Below are positions 1 through 6,250 of a stretch of 15,674 nucleotides of DNA, piece after piece. The notes under the pieces were generated by a model. The model saw only the letters and a program-made list of their open reading frames with translations. It did no database searches and was not told the DNA's origin. Source of the stretch: Actinomycetota bacterium (GTDB lineage Bacteria > Actinomycetota > Acidimicrobiia > Acidimicrobiales > Acidimicrobiaceae). Both the position numbers and the translations under genes were made by a program. Location of the stretch: the NCBI GenBank assembly GCA_004366215.1, contig SIRY01000177.1, forward strand, positions 1 through 15,674, given 5' to 3'. The number at the start of each line of letters is the position of its first letter. Position 1 is the first letter of the stretch.

Positions 1-267
1 CAGACGGAGATCGGTCAGGTCACAAGCGTCCTCGCGGAGCTACGCAAGGTGGAGCTCGTGCGGCGCGCCGACGACGTGACCGGCCCTTACGACATCATCG
101 CGCTCCTCGATGGCGAGACGTTGGAGGACATCGGTCGTCACGTCGTCGAGGGAATCCAGGTCATCCCGGGCGTCACCCGCACCCTGACGTGCCCGATCGG
201 CCACCTACGGCTCGATGCGTACCCGTCGCTCAGAACTCCAGCAGGGTCTCAGCCGCCACGCGAGTGA
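1..267 (+). CDS. Lrp/AsnC-type ligand-binding (RAM) domain protein, 5' end cut by window edge
   Basis: The frame is open from base 1, so the true start lies outside the window. The visible 88 residues match the C-terminal effector-binding (RAM) domain of Lrp/AsnC regulators. The diagnostic part is the stretch reading DVTGPYDIIALL, then an IGRHVVEGIQ helix and IPGVTRTLTCPI. No helix-turn-helix is visible. In Actinobacteria this domain often occurs alone as a small protein of about 75-90 residues, and the short distance from the left edge to the domain core fits that form, although an upstream DNA-binding domain cannot be excluded. The tail after TCPI is about 22 residues longer than in typical stand-alone members. 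The 3' end overlaps the convergent minus-strand gene by 38 bases. Known for the family: binding of amino acids or related effectors and oligomerisation. The ligand here is unknown. Confidence 0.8.
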   Translation, partial: QTEIGQVTSVLAELRKVELVRRADDVTGPYDIIALLDGETLEDIGRHVVEGIQVIPGVTRTLTCPIGHLRLDAYPSLRTPAGSQPPRE

Positions 268-841
268 GCCTGCCGTGGCGCACGACTTCGCCGCTGCGCA
301 TCGTGAGGGTCGCTCGTGTCGCGACGAGCTCTGCGCTGACGACGCCTCGACCAACGCCGAGCACGATCCGCGAGCGGTGCGACGCCCCGCGCACCACCGC
401 GACCTCGAGGGCCACCGCGCCGGTTGGCAGCGTGCAGTAGACCGCCAGCACCGCGCGGGGTCCCTGGACCGTCGTGAGGAAGCCGACCTCGACGGCCCGT
501 GGCCGAATCGCGTAGCCCGTGGCGGCCGCGCACTGCGAGGTCGCGGTGGTAGCCACCCAGCTCGCGCCACTAAGGTGCGCTGCCGCCGCACGGCCATCAG
601 GACCGAAGCTCACGAGCGGGAGTGCCGCGATGTCGAGGCCTGGCGGTTGGAGGACGACCTCGCGCCGCGCGACGGCCTCCGTGCGCGAGAGCGCCACGAG
701 CTGCAGAGGAATCGCGACCGCTGCGACGACGAGGAACGCTGCCGAGGAGCCGATCACGATCCGGCGCCTGCGACGCATCCGACGCCGGCTCCACCGCCCA
801 AGCTCGTCGTCTACCACCAGGCCCGAACCAAACTCGGCCAC
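230..841 (-). CDS. Hypothetical single-pass membrane protein (203 aa)
   Basis: I do not recognise a family. The GTG-started protein has a short acidic N-terminus, a strongly basic patch (residues about 19-27, Arg-rich), one hydrophobic segment (about 28-51), and then about 150 residues rich in Ala, Val and Thr. The basic patch before the helix predicts N-in topology with the C-terminal domain outside. That domain holds two cysteines, at about residues 104 and 136, which could pair. The gene diverges from the D,D-carboxypeptidase and overlaps the Lrp-type gene tail to tail. A TAGCCT box ends exactly six bases before the GTG, which suggests a leaderless mRNA. A plus-strand open frame covers the same bases, but it lacks any recognisable domain and this frame has the coherent membrane-protein layout. 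It may serve the cell envelope with its neighbour; that is inference only. Confidence 0.62.
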   Translation of the reverse strand: MAEFGSGLVVDDELGRWSRRRMRRRRRIVIGSSAAFLVVAAVAIPLQLVALSRTEAVARREVVLQPPGLDIAALPLVSFGPDGRAAAAHLSGASWVATTATSQCAAATGYAIRPRAVEVGFLTTVQGPRAVLAVYCTLPTGAVALEVAVVRGASHRSRIVLGVGRGVVSAELVATRATLTMRSGEVVRHGRLTRVAAETLLEF

Positions 842-846
842 AGTCC

Positions 847-852
847 TAGGCT
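847..852 (+). promoter_or_regulatory. Candidate -10 box TAGGCT for the D,D-carboxypeptidase gene
   Basis: TAGGCT fits the actinobacterial TANNNT pattern. A transcript starting near 859 would have a leader of about 20 bases carrying GGAGG before the ATG at 880. No clear TTGACA-like -35 box is present. The site overlaps the minus-strand -10 box. Confidence 0.35.
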
Positions 853-853
853 A
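848..853 (-). promoter_or_regulatory. Candidate -10 box TAGCCT for the 203-aa membrane protein (leaderless)
   Basis: On the minus strand TAGCCT is followed by AGGACT and then the GTG start at 841. Transcription from the usual distance would begin at or next to the start codon. No convincing -35 box is seen. It shares five bases with the plus-strand box at 847-852. Confidence 0.38.
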
Positions 854-866
854 GCGAGCCTGTGTT

Positions 867-871
867 GGAGG
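867..871 (+). promoter_or_regulatory. Shine-Dalgarno GGAGG that decides the dacA-type start
   Basis: GGAGG lies eight bases before ATG 880, an ideal distance. The upstream in-frame GTG at 862 has no such site and would place GGAGG inside the coding region, so ATG 880 is preferred. Confidence 0.6.
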
Positions 872-879
872 CTTCCTGC

Positions 880-2097
880 ATGACCCCTCGTCAACGAGCG
901 CGCGGCCTGCGCCGCGTGCGCGGTCCGCGGCTGCTCGTGCTCCTCGCCATCGTGCTCCTCGTCCGCGGGGTCGTGACCTTCGTCGCCCCCCCGACGCGCG
1001 TCGTGCTCTGGCACCGCTCACCGCTCGAGGTTGCCGCGCTCCCGCACCTCAGCGTCCCCGCGAGCCCGGAGAGCGCGGTCATCGTGCCACAGCTCGGGCA
1101 GGCGTCGCTCAACGCCTCGCCGGTCCAACGCGTGGTCCCTATCGCGAGCCTCGCCAAGCTGATGACCGCGCTCCTCGTCGTCGATGCGCACCCCCTACGA
1201 GGCTCTGAGGCTGGCCCGCTCGTCGAGGTCAGGCAAGCAGACGTCACGCAGACCGCAATCGACGTCTCTCAGGATCAGTCGACCGTGCCGCTCTTCGTCG
1301 GAGAACGACTCAGCGAGCGCCAGCTCCTCGAGGCCCTCCTCGTCCGTTCTGCCAACAACGTGGCCTCCATGCTCGCCTCGTGGGTCAGTGGGAGCCAAGC
1401 AGCGTTCGTCTCGCGGATGAACGTGCAGGCCCGTGCGATGGGGCTGCGCTCGACCCACTTCGCTGACGCCAGCGGCTTCGACCCGCAGACGGTCTCGACG
1501 GCGCACGACGTCGCTCTCCTCGCCGCTGCGGTCCTTCGCAACCCCGTCCTCCGGGTCATCGTCGATGAGCACGACGTCACGCTGCCGCGAGTCGGCACGC
1601 TCGTGAACTACGTGCCGAGCATCGGGGTCGGGGCGGTGGTCGGCGTCAAGTCCGGGTTCACGGTCTGGTCAGGTGGCTGTGCGGCGATTGCCGTGCGGTC
1701 GCGCACGGACGCAGGTCCCCTCACCGCCATCGGCGTCTCGCTCGGCGTGCAGGGTTACGAGTCGCTTCCACGAGCCGTTGCGACCGCGACCGCCATCGCG
1801 CGAGCTGCTCTTGCACACCTCCACCCGACCACGCTCCTGCGCCCCGCACAACCAGTCGGGGCGGTCCTGCTGCCGTGGCTCTCCCACCCGATCCTCGTTC
1901 GCGCCTCGCGCGGCGTCTGGGCGCTCATCGCCCCCGGTCAGCGCGTCACGCTCCAACTCTCCGTCAATCTCGCTCAGCGCCGAGGTGAGGTGGTCGTGCG
2001 TGCGGGCCACCTGCGCGTCAGTGTTCCCACCGAGACGCTGCCTCCGCTGCCGTCGCCGAGCGTGTCGTGGCTACTCGCCCACGACCTCACCCTCTAG
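880..2097 (+). CDS. D-alanyl-D-alanine carboxypeptidase, peptidase family S11 (PBP5/DacA-like)
   Basis: This serine peptidase trims the terminal D-Ala from peptidoglycan pentapeptide stems outside the membrane. All three active-site motifs of penicillin-binding proteins are visible, numbered from ATG 880. SLAK has nucleophile Ser90 and Lys93. SAN is at about 157-159, in VRSANNVASML. The third motif is KSG at about 257-259, a common S11 variant of KTG. A basic N-terminus followed by a hydrophobic segment (about 16-36) serves as signal or membrane anchor. The region after about 290 is weakly conserved and may correspond to the beta-rich C-terminal domain of PBP5-type enzymes. No clear C-terminal amphipathic anchor is seen, so the N-terminal helix probably tethers it. 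The 405-residue length is normal. An in-frame GTG at 862 would add six residues, but GGAGG at 867-871 favours ATG 880. It diverges from the 203-aa membrane protein. Confidence 0.92.
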   Translation: MTPRQRARGLRRVRGPRLLVLLAIVLLVRGVVTFVAPPTRVVLWHRSPLEVAALPHLSVPASPESAVIVPQLGQASLNASPVQRVVPIASLAKLMTALLVVDAHPLRGSEAGPLVEVRQADVTQTAIDVSQDQSTVPLFVGERLSERQLLEALLVRSANNVASMLASWVSGSQAAFVSRMNVQARAMGLRSTHFADASGFDPQTVSTAHDVALLAAAVLRNPVLRVIVDEHDVTLPRVGTLVNYVPSIGVGAVVGVKSGFTVWSGGCAAIAVRSRTDAGPLTAIGVSLGVQGYESLPRAVATATAIARAALAHLHPTTLLRPAQPVGAVLLPWLSHPILVRASRGVWALIAPGQRVTLQLSVNLAQRRGEVVVRAGHLRVSVPTETLPPLPSPSVSWLLAHDLTL

Positions 2098-2101
2098 CAC
2101 G

Positions 2102-2201
2102 CCTCGAGCGGCTCGCCTGCTCATCCCACCAGCCCTGACTCGCGGTCGGCCCTCGCTCGGCCCCGCGGACGCGCCGAGCGAGCGTCGCCCTCGAGCGGCT
2201 C
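2102..2201. repeat. 13-bp direct repeat CCTCGAGCGGCTC
   Basis: Exact copies occur at 2102-2114 and 2189-2201, starting 87 bases apart and flanking the hairpin at 2152-2182. CTCGAG-containing words are common throughout this DNA, so chance or composition may explain it. No function is inferred. Confidence 0.4.
2152..2182 (+). terminator. Candidate hairpin terminator after the D,D-carboxypeptidase gene
   Basis: CTCGCTCGGC (2152-2161) and its exact complement (2173-2182) can form a 10-bp, mostly G/C stem with an 11-base loop, 55 bases after the stop codon. No T-run follows. T-poor hairpin terminators are usual in actinobacteria. The repeat is symmetrical, so it could act on either strand. Confidence 0.42.
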
Positions 2202-2230
2202 AGGCGATTCGCACCGCGTCGCCACCCGAC

Positions 2231-2292
2231 CACGGTCGTCTCGCCACGTCGTAGCTCGAGCTGCACCGCACGACGCTTGACCCACGACCGTG
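2231..2292. repeat. Nested inverted repeat, possible structured RNA or bidirectional terminator
   Basis: Outer arms CACGGTCGT (2231-2239) and ACGACCGTG (2284-2292) are perfect complements of 9 bp. Inside them CGTCGT (2247-2252) pairs with ACGACG (2270-2275), and the centre holds the palindrome AGCTCGAGCT (2253-2262). The arms are collinear, so one RNA could form a long interrupted hairpin. It lies downstream of the minus-strand tRNAs and of the plus-strand dacA-type gene. Confidence 0.4.
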
Positions 2293-2432
2293 ACCTAGCA
2301 GTCTCGAGAGCAACCTCCGTAGCTCGACCCCTCCAACCCGGCAGGCTTCGACCCCCCACGCTGAGCGCCCTGAGGGTGCCCACCCCGCCACGGCCCGAGA
2401 GCACGCAAGGCCCACCGCCGAGCTGACCGATG

Positions 2433-2505
<73 letters not shown>

Positions 2506-2514
2506 CAACGAGCG

Positions 2515-2587
2515 CTCCGGGGGAGAGACTCGAACTCTCAACCGCACGGTTAACAGCCGCGTGCTCTGCCAATTGAGCTACCCCGGA
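2515..2587 (-). tRNA. tRNA-Asn (GUU)
   Basis: A complete cloverleaf of 73 bases. The acceptor pairs TCCGGGG with CCCCGGA, the D-stem is GCTC/GAGC, the anticodon stem is CGCGG/CCGTG with loop CTGTTAA, the T-arm is GAGAG-TTCGAGT-CTCTC, and the discriminator is G. Anticodon GTT lies at plus 2552-2554. CCA is not encoded. It lies nine bases upstream of the CAU tRNA on the same strand, so the pair is probably processed from one transcript. It starts nine bases after the PAP2 gene stop and could be transcribed with that gene or from a promoter inside its 3' end. Confidence 0.96.
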
Positions 2588-2596
2588 ATGAGCCTC

Positions 2597-3250
2597 TCAG
2601 TCTAGGGTGCCTGCTCGCCCACCCATCCGTCGGGGTACCGGCCGTGACGCCTCGACGAGCCAGCCAAAGGAGGTTCGGGTCAGCAGCAGGTCGTCAAAGG
2701 CGGTGAGCATCACGATCGCTGGCCGAGCCAGCACCCAGACGACGAGGCCGCCGAGCACGAGACCAGCCAGGACGTCACCGGGGTAGTGGACGCCGACGTA
2801 GACCCGCCCGAAGGCGAGGAGCAGCCCACAGACCACTCCAAGCCACGCGACCAGCCGGTCGCGCGTGAGCACGAGCCCCACGATCACTGCCCCAGCGACG
2901 GTCGCGTGCCCACTGGGGAACGAGTAGCCGCCGGAGCGGGCGAGCAAGACCTCGACGTGGTGCAGCGTCACGTAGGGACGTCGCTCCCCCACGAGCGGCT
3001 TGAGCACGAAGTGAGCAAGGACCCAGGCGACGACCGTCCCAGCCCCAGCCCAGAGCACGACCGCCACAGCCCGAGGGGCGTCTCGCCTGCTCCGGGCTCG
3101 CCACCAGGCGCCGAGCAGGAGGAGAGCGAGCACACCAACCCCAACGAAGTGCGCGTAGCTCGCCATCGCCGCGTGCAGCCACGGCGTCGCACGCGCAAAG
3201 TGGTTGACGTCGAGGTAGCCGACGTCGTTGAGGTGCTCGAGTTCACCCAC
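2597..3250 (-). CDS. PAP2-family membrane phosphatase, probable undecaprenyl-diphosphate phosphatase (BcrC type)
   Basis: All three PAP2 signature blocks are visible. KPLVGERRP (Lys84 to Arg91-Pro92) fits K-x6-RP. PSGH (112-115) contains the proton-donor His115. GRVYVGVHYPGD supplies Arg149, the nucleophile His155 and Asp159; the usual Ser before Arg is Gly here. Hydrophobic stretches at about 32-50, 62-82, 118-130, 132-148 and 160-185 fit a multi-pass membrane enzyme with its active site facing outside. The 217-residue length is typical. By family, the likely substrate is undecaprenyl diphosphate or another isoprenoid or phospholipid phosphate; sequence alone cannot choose. The GTG start follows a GA-rich leader carrying GGGGAGGA. 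It is separated from the sigma gene by 340 bases and has its own candidate -10 box. Confidence 0.88.
   Translation of the reverse strand: MGELEHLNDVGYLDVNHFARATPWLHAAMASYAHFVGVGVLALLLLGAWWRARSRRDAPRAVAVVLWAGAGTVVAWVLAHFVLKPLVGERRPYVTLHHVEVLLARSGGYSFPSGHATVAGAVIVGLVLTRDRLVAWLGVVCGLLLAFGRVYVGVHYPGDVLAGLVLGGLVVWVLARPAIVMLTAFDDLLLTRTSFGWLVEASRPVPRRMGGRAGTLD
2599..2604 (-). promoter_or_regulatory. Candidate -10 box TAGACT for the tRNA pair
   Basis: TAGACT overlaps the stop codon of the PAP2 gene and ends 11 bases before the tRNA-Asn 5' end, a distance suited to a short pre-tRNA leader. No -35 box is apparent. The same CTAGACTG word lies at the glyS stop codon upstream of ppdK. Confidence 0.33.
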
Positions 3251-3278
3251 CTGTGCTCCGGTCCTCCCCGTGGGGCGG

Positions 3279-3284
3279 ATCCTA
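3279..3284 (-). promoter_or_regulatory. Candidate -10 box TAGGAT for the PAP2 gene
   Basis: TAGGAT fits TANNNT and lies 28 bases before the GTG start at 3250, giving a leader of roughly 20 bases that contains GGAGGA. No convincing -35 box is seen. Confidence 0.33.
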
Positions 3285-3404
3285 GCGCAGCGAGCCTCTC
3301 TGTCCGGGCCGCTGCTCGGCGGTCCTTCAGCGTGGTCGCCACGCGAACGCTGCTCGCGAAGCCCGCGTGCCCACCGCGGAGGCCTTGGCTCGGCTACGGC
3401 GAGT

Positions 3405-3418
3405 CACGCTCGAGCGTG
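3405..3418. repeat. 14-bp perfect palindrome CACGCTCGAGCGTG
   Basis: The site reads the same on both strands. Such perfect dyads are typical of operators for dimeric regulators. It lies about 120 bases upstream of the candidate PAP2 -10 box, rather far for direct repression. A composition effect of the abundant CTCGAG word is possible. Confidence 0.35.
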
Positions 3419-3488
3419 CGCCCCCTCGACCGTCCTCCTCGAGGGTGCTCCGACGCGGAGCATGGTGGCTGTACCACGCCCCGCAGCC

Positions 3489-3525
3489 AACGTCTCTGAC
3501 GAGGCCGCGCCGCGCGCGAGACGTT
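3489..3525 (-). terminator. Candidate hairpin terminator downstream of the sigma gene
   Basis: AACGTCTC (3489-3496) and GAGACGTT (3518-3525) form a perfect 8-bp stem around a very G/C-rich 21-base loop that can pair further within itself. It lies about 65 bases past the sigma stop codon on the minus strand. No T-run is present, as is usual in actinobacteria. Confidence 0.4.
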
Positions 3526-3540
3526 CGTGCCAGCAGGCGC

Positions 3541-3568
3541 GCACGACCCCCAAGGGCCTCCCTCGTGC
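3541..3568 (-). repeat. Inverted repeat GCACGA / TCGTGC after the sigma gene
   Basis: A 6-bp perfect stem (3541-3546 with 3563-3568) has a 16-base loop. It lies between the sigma stop and the stronger hairpin at 3489-3525. A further small hairpin, TCTCG-TTCG-CGAGA, sits at 3572-3585. Together they could halt or stabilise the 3' end of the operon transcript. Confidence 0.3.
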
Positions 3569-3590
3569 TCCTCTCGTTCGCGAGACCTCC

Positions 3591-4481
3591 CTAGCTCTCG
3601 AGAACTCGACGCAGGACCGGACCAGCCTCGCCTCGCCGTAGCCGCGTGATCGCGCGCGCCTCAATCTGTCGAATTCGCTCGCGCGCGATGCCAAAGTGAG
3701 CAGCGGCGTCTTCGAGCGTGTGAGGCTCGTGGCCCCCCAACCCGAAGCGGTACGCAAGGACCTCCCGTTCGCGCTCGTCGAGGTGCTCGAGCGCCGCAGC
3801 GATGATGGTCCGAAGGTCATCGTGCTCGATGGTCTGCTCGATCGGCTCGGCGTCGCGATCCGCCACGAGATCGGCGTAGGTGGTCTCGGCGTCCTCGCCG
3901 ATGCGCTGGTCGAGCGAGAGGGCCGCGCGAGCGTAGCCGAGCAGCTCTCGCACCCGCAGCTCGTCGAGGCCGCTGGCTGCAGCGAGCTCGCGTGCCCGTG
4001 GCTCACGGCCCAAGCGCTGCTCGAGCTCGCGGCGTGCGCGTTCGACGCGGGCGAGGTCGCTGCGTACGCCACGCGGCAGGACGACCTCGCCTCGCGACCT
4101 CGCGACCGCCTGAGCGATGGCTTGACGAATCCACCAGGTTGCGTAGGTCGAGAAGCGAAACCCTCGCCGCCCATCGTAGAGATCGACAGCTCGCAAGAGC
4201 CCGATCGTGCCCTCCTGGACGAGGTCCTCGAAGGAACAGCCAGATCCCTGAAATCGGCGAGCCACGCTGACGACGAGCCCAATGTTGCCTTCGACGAAGC
4301 GAGAGCGCACGCGGGCCACGAGCTCATCGACTTCCTCGCTACGCTCCTCGAGCTCACCTGCGTCGTGCAGGAAGTTCGACAGCACGAGCTCATCGCTCGG
4401 CAGGAGTCGGCCGCGCGGTCGTTCGTCGAGGAGGCGGCGCACCTCCTCGAGGCGGTCCTGGTCGATGCGAGCCTCCGTCAC
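3591..4481 (-). CDS. Sigma-70 family RNA polymerase sigma factor, divergent, in the dnaG-linked position
   Basis: The protein directs RNA polymerase to promoters. Region 2 (about 58-125) is strongly primary-like: NIGLVVSVARRF, EDLVQEGTIGLLRAVD and RGFRFSTYATWWIRQAI cover 2.1 to 2.4. Region 3 spans about 143-200. Region 4 (about 226-285) ends in the helix-turn-helix RERIRQIEARAITRLR. Two parts are unusual. The N-terminal 57 residues lack region 1.1 and the canonical DPVRxYLxEIG of region 1.2. The RTIRIPVH block of region 3.0 is replaced at equal length by GEVVLPRG. I chose GTG 4481 because it overlaps the dnaG stop as GTGA and follows GAGGG by nine bases. A longer frame into dnaG is open but has no family match. 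The length of 296 residues suits a group 2 or 3 factor, or a reduced primary factor. The name rpoD/sigA is not assured. Confidence 0.9.
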   Translation of the reverse strand: MTEARIDQDRLEEVRRLLDERPRGRLLPSDELVLSNFLHDAGELEERSEEVDELVARVRSRFVEGNIGLVVSVARRFQGSGCSFEDLVQEGTIGLLRAVDLYDGRRGFRFSTYATWWIRQAIAQAVARSRGEVVLPRGVRSDLARVERARRELEQRLGREPRARELAAASGLDELRVRELLGYARAALSLDQRIGEDAETTYADLVADRDAEPIEQTIEHDDLRTIIAAALEHLDEREREVLAYRFGLGGHEPHTLEDAAAHFGIARERIRQIEARAITRLRRGEAGPVLRRVLES

Positions 4482-6241
4482 GGGGAGGATCCCTCGGTGC
4501 TGACGCTCCGTGCCTCGACGAGGTACTGCAGGAGTGCCCCCGCCGTCTCGAGGTCTCCCATCTGGTCGCGAAGGGAGTGAAGCTGCTGCATTCGTTCGAG
4601 CCATCGAGCGTGGCGCAGCCCACGCTCGTGGGGTGCGAGCGACGCGAGCTCAGTGGCTTCGCGTCGCAGCTCGACCTCAGCCTCTCGTACGACGAGCACG
4701 AGCACGGCCTCGTCGACTGCGCCGTCGAGTCCGCTCGCCGCGATGCGGTGGTAGAGCTCACGGACGTCGCCGTCGAGGCCGTCGAGGACGTCAGCGAGTG
4801 GCGCGGTACCCCTCGCGTGGAGCGCCTCAGCGAGCTCGCGGTAGAGCGGATCTCGAAAGAGTGCCGGCACGACGACGTCGCGAACGCTCGGATCAGCAGC
4901 GAGGCACGCGAGCGCAGCCGCGGCCGGCCGATCCAGAGTTGGGTCGTCGAGCCGCACGGCTGGTCGCGCTCGGCCACCCCGAGGCAGGCGGGCAGCGAGG
5001 TCGCTCTCGCGAAACCCTGTTCGCTCAGCGACGATCGCGAGGTACTCAGAGCGCACGAGCGGTTCGCGAACGCTGCCGAGCAGCGAGAGGGCCTCGCCCG
5101 CCGCCCGGGCCCGGCCCTCTGGGGTTCGAAGCTCGGCTCGCGAGAGCGTGCGCTCGAGACGAAACCGCAGCAGCGGCGTCGCATCCTCGATCGCGCGTCG
5201 GACGAGCTCCGCGTCGGCGCGCACCGCATCAGCTGGATCGAGTCCAGCGGGCAGGAGCCCGACCAGCACGTCGAGGTCCACGACGTGCGCCGACAAACCG
5301 ACCTGCTCTGCAGCACGCCGTCCGGCCTCGTCGCCGTCGAAGAGGACGACGACCCGCTGGACGTAGCGTCGGAGCAGTCGCAGGTGATCGTCGGTCAGGG
5401 CGGTGCCGCACGTGGCGACGGCCGCGATGCCCGCCGCGTCGAGCCCGATGACGTCGGTGTAGCCCTCGCACACGACCGCGCAACCTTCCTTCAGGAAGAC
5501 GTGGCGAGCTCGGTCGAGGTTGTAGAGCACGCTGCGCTTGTGGTAGTAGGGCGTGTCCGGCGTGTTGCGGTACTTGGCAACGCCCTCGCTGCTTGGCACG
5601 AGCGTGCGCCCACCAAAGCCGATCGTCCGGCCCGAGGGGTCGCGAATCGGGAAGATGATCCTGCCCGCCATCGGATCGTAGAGCGACCCGTCGTGTCCGC
5701 GGGCCCGGATCCCAACTTCGATCGCGACCGCCGCCGTCCCTCCGAGCTCGCGCAGGGTCGCGCTCCGGCCTCGCGGCGCCCAACCGAGGCCGAACCGACG
5801 CCACTGCGCCTCATCGATACCGCGCTCGCGGAGGTAGTCGCGCGCCTGCTCGGCCTCAGGATGCTCGAGCGCCGCCGCGTACCAGCGAGCCTGTGCATCG
5901 AGCAGCGCGAACGCCTCTCGCGAGCCCGCCCGAGCGTCGTCCGCGGCCTCGTAGTGCAGCTGGATGCCTGCGCGAGCCGCAAGCCGCTCCACGGCTTCGG
6001 TGAACTCGAGGCGCTCGAGTTCACGAACGAAGGTGATCGCGTCCCCTCGCGCATGGCAGCCAAAGCAGTAGTACACCCCGAGCTCGGGGTTCACCGTGAA
6101 CGACGGCGTCCGCTCCTCGTGGAACGGACACAGACCAACCCACCGTCGTCCGACTCGTCGGAGCGCGACCGACTCAGACACGACCGCGACGAGGTCGGTA
6201 GCCTCCCGCACCCGGCGAATGTCTGCGTCCGCGATCGCCAC
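4478..6241 (-). CDS. dnaG: DNA primase DnaG
   Basis: DnaG synthesises RNA primers at the replication fork. The N-terminal CHC2 zinc domain is complete: Cys38-Pro-Phe-His41 and Cys59-Phe-Gly-Cys62, followed by GD. The catalytic core includes GRIIFPIRD and IGFGGR (about 193-212) and KYRNTPDTPYYHKR (223-236). The TOPRIM fold shows EGYTD (259-263) and DGDEAGRR (302-309), which supply the metal-binding acids. The C-terminal part is helical and weakly conserved, as expected for the helicase-binding domain. Its 587 residues are within the usual range of about 580-640. The GTG start lies nine bases after the ppdK stop with only a weak Shine-Dalgarno match. The stop overlaps the sigma start as GTGA. 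Co-transcription with ppdK upstream and the sigma gene downstream is likely. Confidence 0.97.
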   Translation of the reverse strand: MAIADADIRRVREATDLVAVVSESVALRRVGRRWVGLCPFHEERTPSFTVNPELGVYYCFGCHARGDAITFVRELERLEFTEAVERLAARAGIQLHYEAADDARAGSREAFALLDAQARWYAAALEHPEAEQARDYLRERGIDEAQWRRFGLGWAPRGRSATLRELGGTAAVAIEVGIRARGHDGSLYDPMAGRIIFPIRDPSGRTIGFGGRTLVPSSEGVAKYRNTPDTPYYHKRSVLYNLDRARHVFLKEGCAVVCEGYTDVIGLDAAGIAAVATCGTALTDDHLRLLRRYVQRVVVLFDGDEAGRRAAEQVGLSAHVVDLDVLVGLLPAGLDPADAVRADAELVRRAIEDATPLLRFRLERTLSRAELRTPEGRARAAGEALSLLGSVREPLVRSEYLAIVAERTGFRESDLAARLPRGGRARPAVRLDDPTLDRPAAAALACLAADPSVRDVVVPALFRDPLYRELAEALHARGTAPLADVLDGLDGDVRELYHRIAASGLDGAVDEAVLVLVVREAEVELRREATELASLAPHERGLRHARWLERMQQLHSLRDQMGDLETAGALLQYLVEARSVSTEGSSP

Positions 6242-6250
6242 GAACTCAGG

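Larger units (their letters stand above)
2098..2432. other. Non-coding stretch between dacA-type gene and tRNA genes
   Basis: No credible gene is seen on either strand. Open frames here are Arg-rich and domain-free. The stretch holds a perfect 10-bp hairpin (2152-2182), a 13-bp direct repeat (2102-2114 and 2189-2201), and a nested inverted repeat (2231-2292). The dacA-type gene and the tRNAs converge here, so termination in both directions is the most economical role. Confidence 0.6.
3251..3590. other. Non-coding, hairpin-rich gap between sigma gene and PAP2 gene
   Basis: No credible protein or known RNA gene is seen. I looked for RNase P, SRP and tmRNA core words and found none. The gap holds several perfect inverted repeats: 3330-3344, 3405-3418, 3423-3445, 3489-3525, 3541-3568 and 3572-3585. 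It probably combines termination after the sigma gene with the PAP2 promoter at its other end. Confidence 0.6.

Noticed and set aside
215..883. 222-residue plus-strand frame over the 203-aa membrane protein gene
   Set aside because: It is rich in Arg, His and Asp with no hydrophobic core or domain, and it runs into the carboxypeptidase start. The minus-strand frame has a coherent membrane layout and a promoter-like box at its start.
2087..2404. 105-residue minus-strand frame in the gap after the carboxypeptidase gene
   Set aside because: It is Arg/Gly-rich, has no domain, overlaps the carboxypeptidase stop, and the region holds strong inverted repeats instead.
2968..3342. Minus-strand frame starting with ATTLKDRRAAARTERLAALG upstream of PAP2
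   Set aside because: The first 30 residues look plausible, but the frame runs out of phase through the PAP2 gene and turns into Ser/Thr repeats. PAP2 has its own start and leader.
4482..4604. 41-residue N-terminal extension of the sigma factor
   Set aside because: It would overlap dnaG deeply and shows no sigma region. GTG 4481 has a GAGGG site and the usual GTGA overlap.
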